The notes beneath the pieces were generated by a model. It did no database searches. It saw only the letters and a list, made by a program, of their open reading frames with translations, and was not told the origin of the DNA. A DNA stretch of 15,557 nt from assembly GCA_036555665.1 (NCBI GenBank), contig DATBKW010000129.1:1-15557 (forward strand). Direction: 5' to 3'. Source of the DNA: JAOPZW01 sp036555665 (GTDB taxonomy: Bacteria > Actinomycetota > Thermoleophilia > Solirubrobacterales > Solirubrobacteraceae). Positions 14,206 to 15,557 of the stretch are shown piece by piece. Each line of letters opens with the position of its first letter. The first letter of the stretch is position 1. The position numbers and the translations under genes were made by a program.

Positions 14206-15557
14206 TCAGAACAGCTGCAGGTAGCGGTCGAGCTCCCACTGCGTGATCTGCTCGTGGGCCTGCTGCCACTCGCGCTGCTTGCAGCGCACGTAGTAGTCGA
14301 TGTAGTCCTCGTCGCGCGCGCGGCCCAGCGCGGCGCGCAGGACGTCGCAGCGTTCGAGCTCGCGCGTGGCGTCGAGCAGGTTGGCCGGCAGCACGTCGAT
14401 GCCGAGCTCCTTGCGCCGCGCCTCGTCGGTCTCGTAGAGGTTCAGCGAGTTCGGCGCGCCGGGGTCGAGTTCGCGCTCGATGCCGTCGAGGCCGGCGGCG
14501 AGTACCGCGGTCGCGGCGAGGTACGGGTTGCACGACCCGTCGACGGTCCGGTCCTCGACGCGCCCGGGGCCCGGGATGCGCAGCATCTGCGTGCGGTTGT
14601 TGTAGCCGTAGCTGACGTAGGCCGGTGCCCACGTCGCGCCGCTCGTCGGGGCTCCCACGACGAGCCGCTTGTACGAGGTCACCGTCGGGGCGGTGACCGC
14701 GATGTACGCCTTGGCGTGCGCCTTGAGCCCGCCGATGAACTGATAGGCGAGCTCGGTCAGCCCGAGGCCGCGGGGATCGTCGGACGGATCGGCCTCGAAG
14801 GCGTTGGCGCCGTCCTTCCAGAGGCTCATGTGGAAGTGGCAGCCGTTGCCGGTCAGGTGGGCGAACGGCTTGGGCATGAAGGTCGCGATCAGCCCGCGCT
14901 CCTGCGCCAGCGCCTCGACCATGTAGCGGAAGAAGACCGCGCGGTCGCAGGTCACGAGCGCGTTCTCGAACTGGAAGTTCTGCTCGAACTGGCCGTTGGC
15001 GTCCTCGTGGTCGGTCGCGTAGTTGTCCCAGCCCAGGGCGGTGACGTTGCGCGACACCGTCGAGACGAAGTCCAGGTTGCGCGTGAGGCCGCGCATGTCG
15101 TAACAGGGCTGCTCGAGCGTGTCGAGCGCGTCGGCGACCTCGATCGAGCCGTCCTCGCGCTGGCGCACGAGGAAGTACTCGAGCTCGGCGCCGATGCGGA
15201 AGTCGTAGCCCAGCTCTTCGGCTCGCGCGAGCTGGCGGCGCAGGATCGTGCGCGGACAGTAGGGCCACTCCTCGCCCTCGACGGTCACGTCGCACGCGAA
15301 GCGCGCCACGCCCGCGCGCCAGGGCAGCGGGGTGTAGCTGCGCACGTCGGGCATCGCGATGAGGTCCGGGTCGTGCGGCCCTTGGCCGATGTCGCCCGCC
15401 GCGAAGCCCGCGAAGCCGGCGCCGTCGGAGAGCAGGTCGTCGAGGTGGTGGGCGGGCACGAGCTTGGCGTTGGGCTTGCCGTGCATGTCGACGAACTGCG
15501 CGAAGAGGAACTCGATCTCGCCGTCGCGCGCGAGCTTGCGGACCTCGTCGGCGTCCT
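14206..15557 (-). CDS. GlnT/GmaS-like glutamine synthetase homologue, 5' end outside window
   Basis: The frame stays open to the window edge: 23 residues ending in FLFAQFVD precede the Met at 15486, and FAQFVDMHGKP is the standard N-terminal strand of the family, so the Met is internal. About 449 residues are visible, nearly a full type III (GlnT) enzyme. Counting from the internal Met: DPDLIAMPD (39-47, Asp at the ammonium/active-site loop), GAELEYFLV (99-107), DHEDANGQFEQNF (159-171), TGNGCHFHMS (212-221), SYKRLVVGAPTSGATWAP (271-288), NRTQMLRIP (297-305) and GRVEDRTVDGSCNPYL (308-323). The SGATW-A-P flap instead of G-Y-E-A-P is shared with gamma-glutamylmethylamide synthetases and GlnT. 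Likely it joins glutamate and an amine using ATP. A tandem TGATGA ends it, 16 bases before the next gene. Confidence 0.9.
   Translation of the reverse strand, partial: DADEVRKLARDGEIEFLFAQFVDMHGKPNAKLVPAHHLDDLLSDGAGFAGFAAGDIGQGPHDPDLIAMPDVRSYTPLPWRAGVARFACDVTVEGEEWPYCPRTILRRQLARAEELGYDFRIGAELEYFLVRQREDGSIEVADALDTLEQPCYDMRGLTRNLDFVSTVSRNVTALGWDNYATDHEDANGQFEQNFQFENALVTCDRAVFFRYMVEALAQERGLIATFMPKPFAHLTGNGCHFHMSLWKDGANAFEADPSDDPRGLGLTELAYQFIGGLKAHAKAYIAVTAPTVTSYKRLVVGAPTSGATWAPAYVSYGYNNRTQMLRIPGPGRVEDRTVDGSCNPYLAATAVLAAGLDGIERELDPGAPNSLNLYETDEARRKELGIDVLPANLLDATRELERCDVLRAALGRARDEDYIDYYVRCKQREWQQAHEQITQWELDRYLQLF

Noticed and set aside
1..15557. CRISPR array, tRNA, rRNA, insertion sequence, phage or defence system
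   Set aside because: No regularly spaced direct repeats, cloverleaf or rRNA-like sequence, transposase, integrase or known defence protein was found on either strand.

Overview
The window is very GC-rich, densely packed bacterial chromosome. The base composition, the Rpf-like secreted lytic protein with a coiled coil, the GTG starts and the likely leaderless -10/start arrangements point to a high-GC actinobacterium, possibly of the Thermoleophilia/Solirubrobacterales kind. That placement is an inference from style, not from a marker gene. I see no rRNA, tRNA, CRISPR array, insertion sequence or phage gene.

Left part (1-3612): the 3' part of a TetR-family repressor overlaps the start of a Fsr-type (fosmidomycin-resistance-like) MFS exporter, a usual repressor-pump pair. 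A convergent aldo/keto reductase overlaps the pump tail by 68 bases. That reductase is divergent from a 3-hydroxyisobutyrate-dehydrogenase-like enzyme, and the two start regions lie on top of each other.

Middle part (3613-7859): an exported coiled-coil protein ending in an Rpf/transglycosylase-like domain is followed by a convergent two-gene membrane operon (UPF0104 flippase-like protein, then DedA). A 257-base divergent intergenic region then leads to a secreted protein with RTX-like Gly/Asp nonapeptide repeats, preceded by the best-looking promoter in the window.

Right part (7872-15557, all minus strand, read right to left): a tight seven-gene operon. In order of transcription: a GlnT/GmaS-like glutamine synthetase homologue (5' end outside the window), a second divergent glutamine synthetase homologue, a class II glutamine amidotransferase, a GXGXG beta-helix protein, an FMN/Fe-S glutamate synthase core, a 143-residue protein I do not recognise, and a sarcosine-oxidase-beta-like FAD oxidoreductase. 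Most junctions are 1 to 13 base overlaps or gaps of 2-3 bases. The three middle genes are the three domains of the glutamate synthase large subunit as separate proteins, as in N-methylglutamate synthase (MgsABC) and rhizobial GlxBCD. Together with the GmaS-like ligase and the amine-oxidising flavoprotein, the operon looks like an amine-assimilation route: amine to gamma-glutamylamide, to N-alkylglutamate, to glutamate plus aldehyde. The second synthetase, the 143-residue protein and the single flavoprotein in place of a heterotetrameric N-methylglutamate dehydrogenase set it apart from the described pathway and make it the main point of interest.
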